IMG/VR virus record: IMGVR_UViG_3300050139_000003
Coordinates: 1-34,435 of that record
Length of the DNA stretch: 34,435 nt
Reading direction: 5' to 3' (one strand)
From: a virus
A program made the translations under genes and the position numbers. Under the pieces are notes generated by a model. The model had not been told where the DNA came from and ran no database searches. It saw only the letters and a list, made by a program, of their open reading frames with translations. Of the stretch, positions 23,998-30,366 are shown in pieces (position 1 is the first letter of the stretch; each line of letters begins with the position of its first letter).

Positions 23998-24384
23998 ATG
24001 AATCTAAGGCTAGAGAGATTTTTATTTCAAGATAAAGCAACAATAGGGAAACTTTCTATTGATGGAGAGTTTTTTTGTTATACTTTGGAAGATATTATCA
24101 GAGATGTTAAAGTACAGAATAAAACAGCAATTCCTGCTGGACATTATGTAATAATGATTACCTGGTCTCCCAAGTTTCAGAGACTACTTCCTTTACTAAT
24201 AGAAGTACAAGGATTTGATGGTATTAGAATCCATCCTGGTAACTCAGACAAAGATACTGCTGGATGTCTTTTAGTTGGGGATTCTTATGGAGAGGATTGG
24301 CTCGCTAATTCTAGAGTAACATTTGATAAACTCTACGAAAAGCTACTCACTGATAAAAATAATCTTACAATAGATATTAGTTAA
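23998..24384 (+). CDS. DUF5675-like protein, possible lysis enzyme
   Basis: 128 residues from ATG 23998, chosen because AGAGGAAA lies just upstream and it starts right after the previous stop; an in-frame ATG at 23911 would overlap that gene. The core Y-T-L-E-D-I-I-R, then I-P-A-G-H-Y-V-I, then I-R-I-H-P-G-N and D-T-A-G-C-L-L-V-G matches DUF5675. The His and Cys in the last two motifs resemble an L,D-transpeptidase-like layout, which suggests peptidoglycan activity, but this is unproven. No other endolysin is evident in the window. A terminator follows directly. Confidence 0.7.
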   Translation: MNLRLERFLFQDKATIGKLSIDGEFFCYTLEDIIRDVKVQNKTAIPAGHYVIMITWSPKFQRLLPLLIEVQGFDGIRIHPGNSDKDTAGCLLVGDSYGEDWLANSRVTFDKLYEKLLTDKNNLTIDIS

Positions 24385-24385
24385 A

Positions 24386-24413
24386 CAAAAAGCCCCGAAA
24401 GGGGCTTTAGTTT
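24386..24413. terminator. Bidirectional terminator between the convergent arms
   Basis: A perfect 8-bp stem AAAGCCCC (24389-24396) and GGGGCTTT (24401-24408) closed by the stable GAAA tetraloop. A-rich sequence on the left and T-rich on the right allow it to stop both the rightward late transcripts and the leftward early transcripts. Confidence 0.85.
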
Positions 24414-24433
24414 AATTCTCTCTTACTATAAAA

Positions 24434-24574
24434 CTAAGCTGCCTTAATTTTAGCCAGAGCTTCTTCCAAGGATGGAAATACAAAAGTACTAGATTCAACT
24501 TGTTTAGTTACAAAATCTAGCTTGCTAATCTGTAAAATCCAACCATTATCTACTTTAGTAAGTTCTACTTTCAT
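24434..24574 (-). CDS. 46-residue hypothetical protein
   Basis: Reads M-K-V-E-L-T-K-V-D-N-G-W-I-L-Q-I, a beta-type start, then a helical end (L-E-E-A-L-A-K-I-K-A-A). The pattern of a short strand pair followed by a Glu/Ala helix is common in small phage proteins with no assigned role. AGGAT lies upstream on the minus strand and the start is a few bases after the HNH gene stop. It is the last gene of the leftward arm before the terminator. Confidence 0.55.
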   Translation of the reverse strand: MKVELTKVDNGWILQISKLDFVTKQVESSTFVFPSLEEALAKIKAA

Positions 24575-24578
24575 TTTT

Positions 24579-24914
24579 TTAATATCCTAAATAATATAAC
24601 ATTGATTTTGGAACTTCTTTATCTAATTTTTTAAGTCTTACAAAAACTGCTTCGGGGGAAATCTTTTTCCTTATTAGCCACCCATAGAGAGGACTGCCTG
24701 ATTTTGATTGATTACAGTTCCTACATACTGGGAGAATATTATTTCTGCTACTATTTCCAACTCCGGCAATAGGTTCTATATGATCCAACTCTACCTCTAA
24801 GTAAAAAAAGGTACTCTCACAGTAAGGACAGTCTAACCAAAGTTCCCCAGAATCTACACATTCTTTATAGAAATGCTCTTTTCTATAGGATTGATAGTTT
24901 CTCCACTTTCTCAT
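24579..24914 (-). CDS. Free-standing HNH endonuclease
   Basis: 111 residues. The core has C-P-Y-C-E-S, then L-E-V-E-L-D-H-I-E-P-I-A-G, then N-I-L-P-V-C-R-N-C-N-Q-S-K-S. Four cysteines bind zinc; the D-H pair and the late Asn belong to the catalytic beta-beta-alpha site. The C-terminus carries a helical part (P-E-A-V-F-V-R-L-K-K-L). Such genes usually spread as homing elements. It sits near the end of the leftward arm, between small unknown genes. AGAGG is found upstream of the start. Confidence 0.85.
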   Translation of the reverse strand: MRKWRNYQSYRKEHFYKECVDSGELWLDCPYCESTFFYLEVELDHIEPIAGVGNSSRNNILPVCRNCNQSKSGSPLYGWLIRKKISPEAVFVRLKKLDKEVPKSMLYYLGY

Positions 24915-25028
24915 TCAAAAATGACCTCTACAGTTGCACCATAACCTATTAAAATTTTTCATTTGAGTTATCATCAAGGGGTATCAAAGATAATGCCTTC
25001 TAGGGCCCTTTACGCAAAGAACAACCAC

Positions 25029-25163
25029 TTATTCGTCCCAAATTGTAAATAAGATACGAAGAATAAATAAATCAATCACCAAATGTGAGGTTCCTTCACC
25101 CTCTTCTCGTACAAATTCAAATCCTACCATAAATCCACATATCCATGAACCATCTATTTGCAT
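25029..25163 (-). CDS. 44-residue conserved small phage protein
   Basis: Starts M-Q-I-D-G-S-W-I-C-G-F-M-V-G-F-E-F-V-R-E-E-G-E and continues H-L-V-I-D-L-F-I-L-R-I-L-F-T-I-W. Small proteins with this V-G-F-E-F ... I-D-L-x-I-x-R pattern are common in phages; role unknown. Its ATG overlaps the end of the 83-residue gene, and AGAGGAAAG precedes it. The 114 bases between its end and the HNH gene hold no convincing gene. Confidence 0.55.
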   Translation of the reverse strand: MQIDGSWICGFMVGFEFVREEGEGTSHLVIDLFILRILFTIWDE

Positions 25164-25405
25164 TTTTCTTTCCTCTTCTTAAGTATTTCAATCATCTCTA
25201 AAGTTTGCAGAGACAGATTAGAGTGTACTAATAACATTGGTAATCTTAAACTTACTGAATAATGTTTTAACGGCACCGTCTGATTGTATAGTAACTTAAT
25301 TAGATTATCAGTATCCCAATCTTCTAGTGGAAATTTACCCGCTAAGAGAAGTTCCAAAAGAAATAGTTGTGTCTCTGGTAAAACTGCCTTTGTTTCAATC
25401 TTCAT
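25154..25405 (-). CDS. 83-residue Leu-rich hypothetical protein
   Basis: Leu-rich and probably all-helical (Q-L-F-L-L-E-L-L-L-A-G-K, then L-I-K-L-L-Y-N-Q, later S-L-R-L-P-M-L-L-V-H). The end is Lys-rich. Purine-rich GGAAG lies upstream on the minus strand. No family recognised. It is part of the string of small, closely spaced genes downstream of the spanins. Confidence 0.5.
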   Translation of the reverse strand: MKIETKAVLPETQLFLLELLLAGKFPLEDWDTDNLIKLLYNQTVPLKHYSVSLRLPMLLVHSNLSLQTLEMIEILKKRKEKCK

Positions 25406-25420
25406 TTTTATTTTCTTCCA

Positions 25421-25564
25421 TTATAGGTTCTCCATATAGTATTGTAATGTGGAACCACATGCCAGAGTAAGTCCGAATACAGTAATCCAACCATCTATAG
25501 TGAATGGTTTTTGATTTCTACATAGTAAGAGCCATAGAAGTATAAATCCTATATTATTAAGCAT
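25421..25564 (-). CDS. 47-residue two-span membrane protein
   Basis: Begins with a hydrophobic helix (I-G-F-I-L-L-W-L-L-L-C) and, after R-N-Q-K-P-F-T-I-D-G, has a second span (W-I-T-V-F-G-L-T-L-A-C-G). The ATG overlaps the end of the upstream gene. Small membrane proteins of this size in an early arm could act on the host membrane, but nothing shows the role. Confidence 0.55.
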   Translation of the reverse strand: MLNNIGFILLWLLLCRNQKPFTIDGWITVFGLTLACGSTLQYYMENL

Positions 25565-25754
25565 TGTTTGTCATCCGTCTATCTTTATATAGGACTGCTA
25601 AAACATCGTTGTCTGTTTCCACTTCTCTTCCATCTGGTAGTTTAACTATTAGAGTAGTTGGGAAATGTCCCATTCTAAGAACTTCTACCTCGCAATCAAG
25701 TTCGACAGACCATTGATGATGATTAACTCTCTTCTTAGTTTTCTTGATAGTCAC
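25557..25754 (-). CDS. 65-residue hypothetical protein, GTG start
   Basis: Starts with GTG inside the stop of the gene before it (TAGTG). It has a basic start (K-K-T-K-K-R-V-N-H-H) and a beta core W-S-V-E-L-D-C-E-V-E-V-L, then L-I-V-K-L-P-D-G-R-E-V-E. The pattern suggests a small all-beta protein. No family recognised. The stop overlaps the next ATG. Confidence 0.55.
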   Translation of the reverse strand: MTIKKTKKRVNHHQWSVELDCEVEVLRMGHFPTTLIVKLPDGREVETDNDVLAVLYKDRRMTNNA

Positions 25755-25912
25755 TAGACTACCTCTTGTATTAGTTCTTCATATTTTAATTCTATAATAT
25801 CTGAGAACCTGTCTACAATATCCTCGCTTGTTAATGATAGTAGTTCTAGAAGAGCTACTTCATCAACTTGTTCTACTAACTTCTCACGCAACTCTTCTAG
25901 AGTAATAGGCAT
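25754..25912 (-). CDS. 52-residue conserved acidic helical protein
   Basis: Reads M-P-I-T-L-E-E-L-R-E-K-L, then D-E-V-A-L-L-E-L-L-S-L-T-S-E-D-I-V-D-R-F. Small proteins with this L-L-E-L-L-x-x-T-S-E-D-I-V-x-R-F sequence are widespread in tailed phages of Gram-negative hosts; function unknown to me. Its TAG stop overlaps the next gene's GTG start. It lies in the small-gene cluster below the spanins. Confidence 0.65.
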   Translation of the reverse strand: MPITLEELREKLVEQVDEVALLELLSLTSEDIVDRFSDIIELKYEELIQEVV

Positions 25913-25913
25913 C

Positions 25914-26090
25914 TCAGGCACTCTCATCATCCGTACTTTTAAGTCGATCTCGTTCTTCTACTAAACAGATTAAAAATTTGCAGTCATCTATCATTTGTTT
26001 AATAGCACTAAGATTACTCTCTGTCGCCAGGTAAACAACTTTCTCCAGTCTTTCCTTAATATTCTTAATCTCTAATGTTTTACTTCCCAT
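25914..26090 (-). CDS. 58-residue hypothetical protein
   Basis: ATG at 26090 is favoured over an in-frame ATG at 26102 because GAGG lies at the right distance before it. Reads as a charged helix (E-I-K-N-I-K-E-R-L-E-K-V) followed by L-S-A-I-K-Q-M-I-D-D-C-K-F-L. The start overlaps the end of the Rz gene. No family recognised. Confidence 0.5.
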   Translation of the reverse strand: MGSKTLEIKNIKERLEKVVYLATESNLSAIKQMIDDCKFLICLVEERDRLKSTDDESA

Positions 26091-26625
26091 ACTGTGCCTC
26101 ATCCCAAGCTTTAATAGCTAATAGCTTTTCTTTTATGGTGTTGTGGTACTCGTCCCAGAGGAGTTTGTTTTTGAGGGCATCTCCAAATTCAACTGTGGCT
26201 GCATTTCCAGTAGGGAGGGTTCTGGCGGAAGAATTAGAAGCTGTGCTGGAATCCGAGGACACACCCCTGTTTGAATCGTTCCACAAGAGGAGAGCATCGG
26301 CAGTAAGCTTACAGTCAGTAGTGATAAGACTATTTTTCTTTTGAAGTTTGTCATACTTACCTTTCAGTATTAGATATTGTCCTTGCAGTAGATGTACATC
26401 ATTCTCATATTTTACAGCGGTAACTGTATCTATTTTACCTTGTTTCACAACTTGCTTTACAATTGCTTGTGCAGCAGTTGTCTCTTGTGCTTTGTGATAA
26501 ATATGTGCAGTATATAATCCACCACCAAAGCTGGCAGCAGCTATAATAGCATACAAATACCAACCACTTGCTAGGCCAAGAACTGCACCCTTAGCAGATA
26601 CAAATAAATTACTAAAAAATCCCAT
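26080..26625 (-). CDS. Rz: i-spanin (Rz-like)
   Basis: 181 residues. It has one N-terminal span (L-Y-A-I-I-A-A-A-S-F-G-G-G-L-Y) at about 24-38 and then a long periplasmic helical region (H-L-L-Q-G-Q-Y-L-I-L-K-G-K-Y-D-K-L-Q-K-K). With the outer-membrane lipoprotein encoded inside it, it should fuse inner and outer membranes in the last step of lysis. GGGAGAA before the ATG gives a good start. It is larger than typical Rz because of a Ser/Thr-rich segment at about 120-140. Unusually, it is on the early strand, away from the late lysis candidates. Confidence 0.85.
   Translation of the reverse strand: MGFFSNLFVSAKGAVLGLASGWYLYAIIAAASFGGGLYTAHIYHKAQETTAAQAIVKQVVKQGKIDTVTAVKYENDVHLLQGQYLILKGKYDKLQKKNSLITTDCKLTADALLLWNDSNRGVSSDSSTASNSSARTLPTGNAATVEFGDALKNKLLWDEYHNTIKEKLLAIKAWDEAQYGK
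26133..26354 (-). CDS. Rz1: o-spanin lipoprotein (Rz1-like), nested in Rz
   Basis: 73 residues in another frame, fully inside Rz. The signal sequence F-K-R-K-I-V-L-S-L-L-T-V-S-L-L-P-M ends in a lipobox L-S-S-C at Cys24, so the mature protein is an outer-membrane lipoprotein of about 50 residues. It is rich in Pro, Ser and Thr, as Rz1 usually is. AAAGG lies just upstream. Nested Rz/Rz1 is known from lambda; this supports a Gram-negative host and confirms the Rz call. Confidence 0.85.
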   Translation of the reverse strand: MTNFKRKIVLSLLTVSLLPMLSSCGTIQTGVCPRIPAQLLILPPEPSLLEMQPQLNLEMPSKTNSSGTSTTTP

Positions 26626-26648
26626 TATTCAGTTCTCCCATAAGTTCT

Positions 26649-27113
26649 TTAACCATTTTGTTTTATAAACTCCTCATATACTTTGTGGGCAAGTTCTGGG
26701 GAGAGGTGCGAACCAAGATCATATTTCTTACAATCTATATTACACTGTACCCTCCACTTATTGCCATGTTTAGTAACTCCAGGATAACCAGATGCCCCGG
26801 AAACTCTTGTAACATTCCTACAATTCTCTGAGTTTGTTGCCTCTCTTAAATTATTTATTCTATTATCTATTTTGATTCTGTTCTTGTGGTCTAGCCTACT
26901 TTGTGGTAAACTTCCATACATATATAACCAAGCTAATCTGTGTGCTTTATATTTTTTGTATTCTATAACTATGTTTAGATAACCTCTACCATCTATAGAA
27001 CCTGCTGTATCTCCTACCTTGACTCTGCGGGCAGGAGAAGTCTTCCTGGTAAATATGCCAGTGTCAGGATTATAGATTAGTAGTTCTTTTAATATCTCTT
27101 GGGTAAGAGACAT
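26649..27113 (-). CDS. HNH endonuclease with AP2-like DNA-binding domain
   Basis: 154 residues. It begins L-L-I-Y-N-P-D-T-G-I-F-T-R-K, then K-V-G-D-T-A-G-S-I-D-G-R-G-Y, the HNH core A-H-R-L-A-W-L-Y-M-Y-G and L-D-H-K-N-R-I-K-I-D-N-R-I-N-N-L-R-E-A-T, and ends with an AP2-like G-Y-P-G-V-T-K-H-G-N-K-W-R-V. This is the standard layout of free-standing phage homing endonucleases. The start overlaps the stop of the exonuclease gene (TAATG). It lies between that gene and the spanins. Confidence 0.9.
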   Translation of the reverse strand: MSLTQEILKELLIYNPDTGIFTRKTSPARRVKVGDTAGSIDGRGYLNIVIEYKKYKAHRLAWLYMYGSLPQSRLDHKNRIKIDNRINNLREATNSENCRNVTRVSGASGYPGVTKHGNKWRVQCNIDCKKYDLGSHLSPELAHKVYEEFIKQNG

Positions 27114-27856
27114 TATCTTATACTCATAGTTTTAAATTTATGGCTGTTAAGAATTTTATTATCCCTAAACCAAGTTCCACAATCAGAGCACTGCATACGC
27201 TGGTATTTACTAGCTAATGTATATGTGAACCCGCGCTTTTGGTAATGACTAGAACCACAATTAGGGCATACCATAGCCCCCTCAGAATACATGCTATAGC
27301 TTGCATGACCTTTAATCCAAGGGAGAAGTTTATAATATACTTCTTCAAGAATAAGGACATCGTTAATGTTATACTCAATCATCATAGTCCATGCTTCAGG
27401 GTCTCCAGCCATACAACGAACCCAGAGTTCGTGTCCAATAGTCTTTATCTTTTGACCAACTCCAAGAGCCTTGCAAACATATTCTAATTTATTAGATGGG
27501 AATTTAAACTCAGTCTTAACTGTTTGCCACAAATCAATTTGTTTATAGGGACTTGGTGGAGGAAAATCATTCTCTAAAAAATCTTTATTCAGAGTTGGTA
27601 TATCAAATCTTTTACCATTGAAGTGAACTACTGCATCAGCTTCATTTAATAGAGCATGGATACCAAGTAGCATATCCTCTTCTGTTCTAGTCTCCCTACT
27701 GCTGGAATAAATCTTCTCTTCTCCAAGAAATTTAGCTGCCCAACAGAGAGTATATCCACTTTCCATAAGTTGAGATAAAGCTACGTTTTGATCCCAAAGT
27801 GCCCACACATGCGCCAAATTGGGCGCGGTCTCAATATCCAGGAACAAGATGCGCAT
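27113..27856 (-). CDS. RNase H-fold 3'-5' exonuclease with C-terminal zinc ribbon
   Basis: 247 residues. Motifs of the DEDD exonuclease group appear in order: F-L-D-I-E-T at 5-10, H-F-N-G-K-R-F-D-I-P at about 78-87, and Y-N-I-N-D-V-L-I-L-E-E-V-Y at about 161-173. The C-terminal 60 residues hold two Cys pairs (C-P-N-C and C-S-D-C), forming a zinc ribbon that may bind DNA or protein. Similar enzymes occur in phages and in bacteria (YprB-like). Likely role: DNA end processing or recombination alongside the 5'-3' exonuclease. GAGAGGAAAC precedes the ATG. Confidence 0.8.
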   Translation of the reverse strand: MRILFLDIETAPNLAHVWALWDQNVALSQLMESGYTLCWAAKFLGEEKIYSSSRETRTEEDMLLGIHALLNEADAVVHFNGKRFDIPTLNKDFLENDFPPPSPYKQIDLWQTVKTEFKFPSNKLEYVCKALGVGQKIKTIGHELWVRCMAGDPEAWTMMIEYNINDVLILEEVYYKLLPWIKGHASYSMYSEGAMVCPNCGSSHYQKRGFTYTLASKYQRMQCSDCGTWFRDNKILNSHKFKTMSIR

Positions 27857-27920
27857 GTTGTTTCCTCTCTCTATGGTAGTTTTTCATACAAGGTATGTCC
27901 AAAAAAAGTATTCTCAATTG

Positions 27921-28136
27921 TTATCCTCTATGGAAGATTTCTTCAGGTAATGTTTCTAGTATGTGTTTATACATCTCCTCATTAGTTGCAGGAATGTTTA
28001 CCGCGTCGCTACTATTACTAAGACTAATAAGATAATTAAGACCAACATTTATTAGATATCCTACCTCTTGTGGGGTTAATTTTAAAGCTACTTCTGCCGA
28101 GTTATCATCGTGCTCTTTGATGTAGGTTACAATCAT
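27921..28136 (-). CDS. 71-residue hypothetical protein
   Basis: Starts in a TAATG overlap with the upstream HNH gene. A short beta start (I-V-T-Y-I-K-E-H) is followed by L-T-P-Q-E-V-G-Y-L-I-N-V-G-L-N-Y-L, a helical middle, and an acidic C-terminal helix. No family recognised. The 64 bases to the exonuclease gene hold an A/T-rich leader and no further gene. Confidence 0.5.
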   Translation of the reverse strand: MIVTYIKEHDDNSAEVALKLTPQEVGYLINVGLNYLISLSNSSDAVNIPATNEEMYKHILETLPEEIFHRG

Positions 28137-28549
28137 TATTTTTGTTTTCCTTTTTGTGGTTTCTGCATAAGTGTCTCACCTTTTTGCATCTTATGTAATT
28201 TAGCAGTAAGTCTTTCACCTTTAGTTTTCTTTAAGTGGCAATCTACGCAAAGCACTTGGAGATTTTCTTTAGGACAAAATAATCTATTAATAAACTCATC
28301 CCAAGATACAAACCCAATTAAAGGGTCCACGACGGCTAATATGTGATCTACTTGTACATTGGTCTGAACAAACTCATTATGACAAAGAGCACATTCGTAG
28401 TGCATTGCTTCTCTACCACTTTTAGGATTTAATTTCTTACCTCTTCGAGCATCTTTAAGTACTTCATACTTGATTGGATAACGCCTGAATCCCGACCTGA
28501 TTGTTGATGTTATGAAGCTCTTTAAACGGCCATCACTCCAACTTTTCAT
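28136..28549 (-). CDS. HNH endonuclease, zinc-finger type
   Basis: 137 residues. The motif order is C-A-L-C-H-N-E-F, then V-Q-V-D-H-I-L-A-V-V-D-P-L-I-G-F, then S-W-D-E-F-I, F-C-P-K-E-N-L-Q-V-L-C-V-D-C-H-L-K-K-T. This pattern is common in phages, where such HNH proteins appear as free-standing genes in replication or packaging regions. The basic N-terminus (G-R-L-K-S-F-I-T-S-T-I-R) may help bind DNA. The start overlaps the stop of another HNH gene (ATGA). Confidence 0.85.
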   Translation of the reverse strand: MKSWSDGRLKSFITSTIRSGFRRYPIKYEVLKDARRGKKLNPKSGREAMHYECALCHNEFVQTNVQVDHILAVVDPLIGFVSWDEFINRLFCPKENLQVLCVDCHLKKTKGERLTAKLHKMQKGETLMQKPQKGKQK

Positions 28550-29091
28550 ACCACTCTCTTATGTAGAGCTATTTTATTTAGCCACTCCATAAAAGCCTCA
28601 AATGGTAGAGTTCCTTTTGCATGATTACATGAAAAACAGCAGGGGAGGCAGTTGTCTGAATCGTAACCGAACGCATTTATTTTTCTGTCTATTCCATTAT
28701 AAATATACTCACCATAGTAATCTTTAGCGGTAAAAACTCTTTGAGGGGGGGAACCACAATAATAGCAGTCTTGCTTTGTTAAGGCCCTAAATTCATCCTT
28801 AGATAACCAAAAGTATAGGCCCCTATTTGAAGCTCCTCTTTTATATCTATCAAAGATAAAATTGAAACTAGACTCTCCAAAAGGGAGTTTAGAGAGACAG
28901 CCACAAGACTTCTTCCCACCACTCTTCAAAGACCCCTGTCTAGCTACGATAGTATTACCACAATCACAAAGACATTCCCACATAACATTATAGTTTTTTC
29001 TTTCCTTTGTGGGGCTAAGAGCAATTAACTTTCCAAAGCGTTGCCCACTAATGTCTTTAATCTTTCTACTTCTGGTCTTTTCGAGAACCAT
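28546..29091 (-). CDS. HNH homing endonuclease with zinc-finger N-domain
   Basis: 181 residues from ATG 29091, preceded by a strong AGGAAGGAG; an in-frame start further upstream at 29136 is less likely. The N-terminal domain I-S-G-Q-R-F-G-K-L-I-A-L ... W-E-C-L-C-D-C-G, then K-S-C-G-C-L, is the usual small DNA-binding finger of phage homing enzymes. The C-terminal part has C-Y-Y-C-G-S and C-C-F-S-C-N-H-A-K-G-T. Its start lies 67 bases inside the end of the 5'-3' exonuclease gene, so it entered next to or in that gene. Confidence 0.85.
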   Translation of the reverse strand: MVLEKTRSRKIKDISGQRFGKLIALSPTKERKNYNVMWECLCDCGNTIVARQGSLKSGGKKSCGCLSKLPFGESSFNFIFDRYKRGASNRGLYFWLSKDEFRALTKQDCYYCGSPPQRVFTAKDYYGEYIYNGIDRKINAFGYDSDNCLPCCFSCNHAKGTLPFEAFMEWLNKIALHKRVV

Positions 29092-29741
29092 TCTCCTTCC
29101 TCTCTTAACATCCAAAAACAATCTGCATTTACCCAAAATCTAGTTGGATCGTTATATTTTTCATATACAAGTAAGAACATATCTTCCTCAGTTTCTATAC
29201 CAGAGAGGAGTTTCTCTGCTCCCACCTTTCCTATCTTATCTACACCTCTAAGATTGTCCGCTCGATCACCAACTAACATTTGAAAATAAAAATATTTTAC
29301 TATTTGTTCTTTATCAGTATAAAATAATATATCCTTAACAAAGTCATACTTAAAACCTTCTACTTGATATAGTATATCCTTGTCAATAGTGCATCCGATA
29401 GTAGTATCTGGATTTTTAGTTTGCTCTATACTTATTAAATCATCTGCCTCTACTCCTACTGCTACCTTGGCATCCCAAGACTTAATTAAAAAATCCTTTA
29501 AGAATGTGTAATGTATAGGTTTTTCCTGGGTGCGATGAGCTTTATACTCAGGATTAAGGATAGCTCGAAAGCTTTCCGTTCTTGGACAGGACAAATAAAG
29601 GTTATATGCAGTGGCTTGTACTGTACCTAAGATACGCTCTATAAGTTCATTTATACGCCACTCTGCAATAGCCTCTGTCTCTGTGTTAGTTGTATATCCC
29701 ACTCTATAAAGAAGTAGGTCCGCATCCAGTAAGGCCCTCAT
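29025..29741 (-). CDS. 5'-3' exonuclease (T7 gp6/flap-endonuclease-like)
   Basis: 238 residues from ATG 29741, where R-A-L-L-D-A-D begins; the longer in-frame reading to 29789 adds residues that do not fit the family and is used by a small membrane peptide in another frame. Metal-binding motifs appear in order: L-L-D-A-D, G-V-E-A-D-D-L-I-S, T-I-D-K-D, and G-D-R-A-D-N-L-R-G-V-D-K-I-G (helix-three-turn-helix). It removes RNA primers and degrades host DNA in T7-like phages. The gene start overlaps the stop of the 25-residue gene. Confidence 0.85.
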   Translation of the reverse strand: MRALLDADLLLYRVGYTTNTETEAIAEWRINELIERILGTVQATAYNLYLSCPRTESFRAILNPEYKAHRTQEKPIHYTFLKDFLIKSWDAKVAVGVEADDLISIEQTKNPDTTIGCTIDKDILYQVEGFKYDFVKDILFYTDKEQIVKYFYFQMLVGDRADNLRGVDKIGKVGAEKLLSGIETEEDMFLLVYEKYNDPTRFWVNADCFWMLREEGEWFSKRPEVERLKTLVGNALES

Positions 29742-29815
29742 TGTGTGATAACATAATACAAAAGTAGGCCAATAAAGGCGAGTACACATACAATTATCAT
29801 AAATAAGACTTTCAC
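29738..29815 (-). CDS. 25-residue single-span membrane peptide, GTG start
   Basis: The start GTG lies inside the lipoprotein gene's stop (TAGTG), and its TGA overlaps the exonuclease ATG (ATGA). After M-K it is almost wholly hydrophobic (V-L-F-M-I-I-V-C-V-L-A-F-I-G-L-L-L). The double coupling to both neighbours argues for a real gene despite the size. It might work with the lipoprotein in the envelope. Confidence 0.5.
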   Translation of the reverse strand: MKVLFMIIVCVLAFIGLLLYYVITQ

Positions 29816-30192
29816 TATACGTGCAGACGTTGAACGAAGTTGTTAGCGTTTACTTTATAGGTGAATATATTCTTGGTTACTTCGTCTACTAACTCAATGT
29901 AGATAAATTTATCATCATGCCCGTAGCAACCTCCTACCTTTTCATTAGTCTTCTTGTTAAGGGCATAGGCATAATGCAGGTCCATCCCTGTATCACTCTT
30001 AGTCCACTTCTCACAATCTTGGTTTGTAACTACCAACTCTACTCCATTAGGAGTCGTAATCTCTTCTCCAGCTTCATTATAAGAGTGGGAAGGAATAGTG
30101 ACATACATTTCTAATATCTCAGTAGCAGAAGCATAGTTGCAGCCTGCCATTACTAGTAAAACTAGTACAAGTGTTGCAAATAAACTTCTCAT
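29815..30192 (-). CDS. Phage lipoprotein
   Basis: 125 residues. The N-terminus M-R-S-L-F-A-T-L-V-L-V-L-L-V-M-A-G-C is a lipoprotein signal with Cys18 as the lipid site. The mature part has beta-like strands and two more Cys residues (D-C-E-K-W and G-G-C-Y-G) that could form a disulfide, which fits a periplasmic location. Function unknown; phage lipoproteins can block reinfection or alter the cell surface. The start overlaps the end of the 54-residue gene. Confidence 0.75.
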   Translation of the reverse strand: MRSLFATLVLVLLVMAGCNYASATEILEMYVTIPSHSYNEAGEEITTPNGVELVVTNQDCEKWTKSDTGMDLHYAYALNKKTNEKVGGCYGHDDKFIYIELVDEVTKNIFTYKVNANNFVQRLHV

Positions 30193-30353
30193 ACTTTACC
30201 TCCAAAATATTCAATTACTGCTTTAAGATGCTGACATATTTCTTCATCTTCCTTTGTCTGAGGCTCAAGTGAGTCACACTCAAAGGCAGATAAGAGAACC
30301 GTTACCACAAGTTTGTCTAGAGATTCGTCGTTGATATCCAGCTCGGCCCTCAT
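30189..30353 (-). CDS. 54-residue acidic hypothetical protein
   Basis: Reads M-R-A-E-L-D-I-N-D-E, then L-V-V-T-V-L-L-S-A-F-E, then an acidic helix T-K-E-D-E-E-I-C-Q-H-L-K-A-V-I-E. The stop overlaps the lipoprotein start (ATGA), so it is translationally coupled. No family recognised; it has no signal peptide and is probably cytoplasmic. Confidence 0.55.
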   Translation of the reverse strand: MRAELDINDESLDKLVVTVLLSAFECDSLEPQTKEDEEICQHLKAVIEYFGGKV

Positions 30354-30366
30354 ATCTGATCCTCTC

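Noticed and set aside
24915-25028. 15-residue ORF between the HNH gene and the 44-residue gene
   Set aside because: Too short and without a clear ribosome-binding site; I see no supported feature in these 114 bases.
26075-26344. Plus-strand ORF of 89 residues opposite the spanins
   Set aside because: The other strand already carries two overlapping, well-supported genes (Rz and Rz1); this frame is open by chance.
29739-29789. Longer start for the 5'-3' exonuclease
   Set aside because: The extra N-terminal residues do not fit the family, and the bases are used in another frame by the 25-residue membrane peptide coupled to both neighbours.
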